A stretch of DNA of 64,000 bases. Source: JADGGM01 sp035277485 (GTDB lineage: Bacteria; Gemmatimonadota; Gemmatimonadetes; Gemmatimonadales; Gemmatimonadaceae). Location: assembly GCA_035277485.1 (NCBI GenBank), contig DATEKK010000155.1, positions 29,395 to 93,394 on the forward strand, read 5' to 3'. Shown here piece after piece: positions 61,139 through 64,000 of this stretch. A program made the translations under genes and the position numbers. The notes beneath the pieces were generated by a model. It was not told the origin of the DNA. It worked only from the letters and a program-made list of their open reading frames with translations, and searched no databases. Numbering within the stretch: position 1 is the first letter of the stretch; each line of letters opens with the position of its first letter.

Positions 61139-63868
61139 TCACTCGTGTCGCAACGCCTCGAGCGGTCCAATACGCGACGCACGCCGAGCCGGGAGATAGC
61201 TCGCAACGAGCGCCGTGATGATGAGTGCGAGCATGGCCGCGCCGATCGATATCGCGTCCAAGGAGCCCACGCCGAACACCTGCGAACGAATGAGACGCGT
61301 TGCCATGAGTCCCACCGGCAACCCGATGGCGACGCCGAGCACCGCGAGCCGCACGGCTTCTCCGAGTACCATGGACACGACATCGCGCGGCGCTGCGCCG
61401 AGCGCACTGCGGAGTCCGAATTCTCCCGTGCGCCGCGATGTCGAATACGACGTGATGCCGTACAACCCGATCGCCGACAGCAGGAGCGCCGCGATGCCGA
61501 ACACAGTCACCACCCGTGTGAGCAACAGGTCCTGGCCAACCGATTCGCGCACCATCGCATCGAGGGGTTTGATCGCGTCGCGCAATCCCGGATGGTGCGC
61601 GAGCAGCGACGCGCGGATGGGAGCGACGTACGCTTCGGGAGCGCCCGCCACGCGCACCTCGTAGATGAGCACCTTGGGCGGCGATCCCATCTGCGCGACC
61701 GGGAGATATGCCCGCCTAACGGGACGATCACGAACATCCTGTTCCTGCATGTCGTGCACGATGCCGACGATCGTGAACGGAATGGACTCGACCTGAAACG
61801 TCGACCCGATGGGATCCGCGCCGCGATAGTAATAGCGCGCCATCGTCTCGTTGATCACGGCGGCATGCTCGGCTCCAGAGACGTCGCGCTCATCCAGCTC
61901 GCGGCCGCGAACGAGCTGGCCTCCCACGGCGCGCACGTAGCCCGGCCCGACCACGTCGTAGCGGACGGAGAGCTGCGAATCCACAGCGGTGGTGAATCCG
62001 GGTATCGTCACTTGTCCATCAGATTCGCCGCCGCTGAACAATCCTTCTTCGGAGTACGTCACGGCGCGCACGCCGGGCATGCCGCGCAACTCGTCCGTCA
62101 GCCCGCGCGCAAATGCCATGACGCCATTGCCGCTCGCGTGTGCCTGGTTCATCGACACCTTGACCGTGACGATGTGGGCGCGATCGAATCCCAAATCCAC
62201 GGTGAGGATGCGACGGATGCTGTGGACGAGGAGGCCGGCGCCGAAGAGCAGCAGCGTCGAGAGCGCGACCTGGCCGACGACGAGCGCGGATCCGAGCGAC
62301 AGCCTCCCGAACCGTGCGCGGCTACCCGACACGCCGCGCCCCTGCGCGCGGAGCGCCGAGCCGAGATCGAGGCGCGTCGATCGCAGGGCGGGCGCCAACC
62401 CGAACAACAACACGCAGACGAGCGTGATGGCGCAGGTGAAGCCCACGAGCCGGGCGTCGGGGGCGACGTCGAGCGCGATCGGCACGTCGCCACTGGAGGC
62501 GGCGCCTAACAGAAGGCGGCTGCCCCACGTCGCGACCAACAGGCCCAGTGCTCCGGCCGCGGCGGCGAGAAGAAAACTTTCCGTGAGCAATTGCTGCATC
62601 AGGCGGCGACGCCCGGCGCCCAGCGCAAGACGAACCGTCATCTCGCGCACGCGCGCCGCGGCGCGCGCCAGCATCAGATTTGCGACGTTGGCGCACACGA
62701 CGAGCGCGATGAGCGTCACCGCGGCCATGAGGACGATGAGCGCGGGGCCGTACAGCGGCCGGAATCTCGAGAAGCCGCGCGCGCCCGGGCTCACGAGAAC
62801 CGGATCGGCGCGAACGTCTTGATCGAACTCGGACAGCGACTCTCCGCTGAGGTGCGCGCGGATGGACCGCGCCTCGAGCACGGGGAGCTCGGCTCGGGCC
62901 TGCGCGAGCGTGGCGCCGGGCGCCAACCGGCCCATGACGGCGAGCCATGAGAATGTGCGATCGTCGAGGGCGAGACCGGCCGGATCGATCGCCGGGCGCA
63001 TCATCATCGGAATCCACACATCGGTCGGCTGCCCCACGATATCGCCGGTGAAGCCGGGCGGCGCGACGCCGATGATCGTGAGCGGTGTCCCGTTGACGCG
63101 CATCGTCGTGCCTAACGCTGACGCCTGGGCGCCGTATCGCCGCCGCCAATAATCGTAGCTGATGACGACGACGGGATCGCCCGACGGGACGTGATCCTCT
63201 TCGGCGGTGAACGCGCGCCCCAGGACCGGCGTCACCTGGAGCACCGAGAAAAAGTTGCCCGTCACAAAGCGGCCGTCCGGATGATCGGCCTGTCCATCGC
63301 GCGCGCCAATATCCAGGGTTCCCGTCTGTCCCGTGGCGTACACCCCGGCGAGCGTTCGCGCGTGATCGCGCAAATCGGCGTAGACCGGATACGAGACGTA
63401 GTCGACCATGGGCGAGCCGTGCCACTCAGACCCGACCTTGGAGGGATTGCCGACCGTGACGAGCTGCTCCGGATGCCCAACCGGAAGCGGCCGCAAGAGC
63501 AGCGCATCGACCAGGTCGAACATGGCGGCGTTGGCGCCGATGCCGATGGCGAGCGTGATCACGACGGTCAGCGTGAACACCGCGTGCTTGCGCAGGGATC
63601 TGAGCGCGTAGCGCGCGTCCTGTGTCATTGACTCGATCAGTCGTGTACCACGCGCGTCGCGACTCGCTTCTTTCATGCGCTCGATGCCGCCGAAGGCGAG
63701 TGTAGCTCGGCGCAGCGCGTCGGCGCGCGGCACGCCGGCGCGCACGTACGCCTCCGCCTCCCGTTCGATGTGCGACCGGAGCTCGGCGTCGAGCTCCTGC
63801 TCGAGCGCGCGCCGGCTAAGGAGGGCGCGGGCACGATACCGGAGGTCCGACCAGATCTCGGTGAGCAT
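61139..63868 (-). CDS. ADOP-type ABC permease with N-terminal extension
   Basis: 909-residue duplicated FtsX/MacB-like permease. The N-terminal extension reads 'RRALEQELDAELRSHIEREAEAYVRAGVPRADALRRATLAFGG', then helix 1 'VFTLTVVITLAIGIGANAAMFDLVDALLLRPLPV'. Two MacB periplasmic domains and two FtsX blocks follow; the second block closes 'GEFGLRSALGAAPRDVVSMVLGEAVRLAVLGV' and 'PARRASRIGPLEALRHE'. No ATPase or PadR gene is visible beside it, though a PadR gene could lie beyond the window edge. Its three GTTAGGC words are all on the coding strand. Confidence 0.92.
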   Translation of the reverse strand: MLTEIWSDLRYRARALLSRRALEQELDAELRSHIEREAEAYVRAGVPRADALRRATLAFGGIERMKEASRDARGTRLIESMTQDARYALRSLRKHAVFTLTVVITLAIGIGANAAMFDLVDALLLRPLPVGHPEQLVTVGNPSKVGSEWHGSPMVDYVSYPVYADLRDHARTLAGVYATGQTGTLDIGARDGQADHPDGRFVTGNFFSVLQVTPVLGRAFTAEEDHVPSGDPVVVISYDYWRRRYGAQASALGTTMRVNGTPLTIIGVAPPGFTGDIVGQPTDVWIPMMMRPAIDPAGLALDDRTFSWLAVMGRLAPGATLAQARAELPVLEARSIRAHLSGESLSEFDQDVRADPVLVSPGARGFSRFRPLYGPALIVLMAAVTLIALVVCANVANLMLARAAARVREMTVRLALGAGRRRLMQQLLTESFLLAAAAGALGLLVATWGSRLLLGAASSGDVPIALDVAPDARLVGFTCAITLVCVLLFGLAPALRSTRLDLGSALRAQGRGVSGSRARFGRLSLGSALVVGQVALSTLLLFGAGLLVHSIRRILTVDLGFDRAHIVTVKVSMNQAHASGNGVMAFARGLTDELRGMPGVRAVTYSEEGLFSGGESDGQVTIPGFTTAVDSQLSVRYDVVGPGYVRAVGGQLVRGRELDERDVSGAEHAAVINETMARYYYRGADPIGSTFQVESIPFTIVGIVHDMQEQDVRDRPVRRAYLPVAQMGSPPKVLIYEVRVAGAPEAYVAPIRASLLAHHPGLRDAIKPLDAMVRESVGQDLLLTRVVTVFGIAALLLSAIGLYGITSYSTSRRTGEFGLRSALGAAPRDVVSMVLGEAVRLAVLGVAIGLPVGLMATRLIRSQVFGVGSLDAISIGAAMLALIITALVASYLPARRASRIGPLEALRHE

Positions 63869-63875
63869 CGCTCAA

Positions 63876-63932
63876 CCCTTTGCGCTTCTACAGGACGCCC
63901 GCAGTATGCGGGCGTTCTTGTAGAAGCGCAAG
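63876..63932. repeat. Long inverted repeat upstream of the ADOP gene
   Basis: Arms of about 28 bp: CTTTGCGCTTCTACAGGACG plus CCCGCA on the left; TGCGGG plus CGTTCTTGTAGAAGCGCAAG on the right; centre GTA. There is one mismatch/indel near the middle. It lies 8 bp upstream of the ADOP start. Candidates are an operator, a terminator of an upstream gene, or a small repeat element. Confidence 0.55.
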
Positions 63933-64000
63933 GGCAGGGCTTCGCCAGGGAAGCGGGAAGCGCTCGCTGCGCTCGCTGGGGGAAGCGCTGCGCTGGGGGA
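63933..64000. repeat. Degenerate GGGAAGCGCTCGCTG-type low-complexity end
   Basis: The last 68 bp are built of near-repeats of GGGAAGC and GCGCTCGCTG / GCGCTGCGCTGG. The same word family (GGGAAGCGCTCGCTGA) occurs at 60106-60120 in the slipin terminator. No gene is supported here. Confidence 0.4.

Overview
The window is a GC-rich (roughly two-thirds G+C by eye) bacterial chromosome segment from a diderm. Large FtsX/MacB-like 'ADOP' permeases sit with PadR repressors. Other typical genes are a Ser/Thr kinase fused to a beta-propeller, a TonB-plug-like exported protein, Uma2 proteins and many lipoproteins and exported hydrolases. This mix suggests Gemmatimonadota, with Acidobacteriota as the alternative. 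That is inference from gene content; no rRNA gene is present to settle it.

Layout. 1-4435 (minus): an envelope-lipid operon, lptF-lptG-mlaE-mlaD, with the last gene cut by the window edge. 4586-10699 (plus): a glutaminyl-cyclase-like M28 lipoprotein with its own terminator, then a ComEA-like HhH protein and the type IV pilus motor and platform genes pilB, pilT and pilC, closed by a strong hairpin. 10797-15635: a DUF932-like protein, a DinB protein, two divergent citrate synthase homologues (one with a DNA-binding domain) around a palindromic intergenic region, a Uma2 protein and a PadR regulator. 15930-26398: a Tat-type amidase, DUF2911, an ADOP permease, a PadR-ADOP operon with a visible operator, exported MsrB, DUF2277 and an exported protein. 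26438-30024: POT peptide transporter, GNAT acetyltransferase and exported M24 aminopeptidase. 30021-33845 (minus): a four-gene efflux operon (HlyD-type adaptor, ABC ATPase, ABC-2 permease, CecR-type TetR regulator) resembling E. coli cecR-ybhGFSR, with a palindrome inside its promoter spacer. 33961-45195: HD hydrolase, class-C serine hydrolase, TonB-plug/TonB-C protein, GH3 glycosidase with PA14, Crp/Fnr regulator and kinase-propeller. 45216-49018: a multicopper oxidase and a Uma2 gene lying between two decayed genes, a metallo-beta-lactamase relic and a collapsed kinase. 49193-64000: M20 peptidase, a lipoprotein, an RHH/PIN toxin-antitoxin pair in an AT-rich pocket, an AsmA protein and a Na+/H+ antiporter with a C-terminal rhodanese interrupted by an in-frame UGA, a PLP enzyme, a slipin, an OB-fold membrane protein and a third ADOP permease.

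The most striking signal is not a gene. The 7-mer GTTAGGC (often CGTTAGGC) occurs about 95 times on the two strands, roughly every 0.7 kb, in all reading frames, between genes and in several stop codons. It is absent from the ComEA-pilB-pilT-pilC block. It behaves like a genome-wide recognition word (uptake, methylation, Chi-like or HIP1-like) of unknown function. Other leads are a possible selenocysteine rhodanese, a multicopper oxidase with copper motifs in permuted order, and a tandem tRNA-T-arm-like element.
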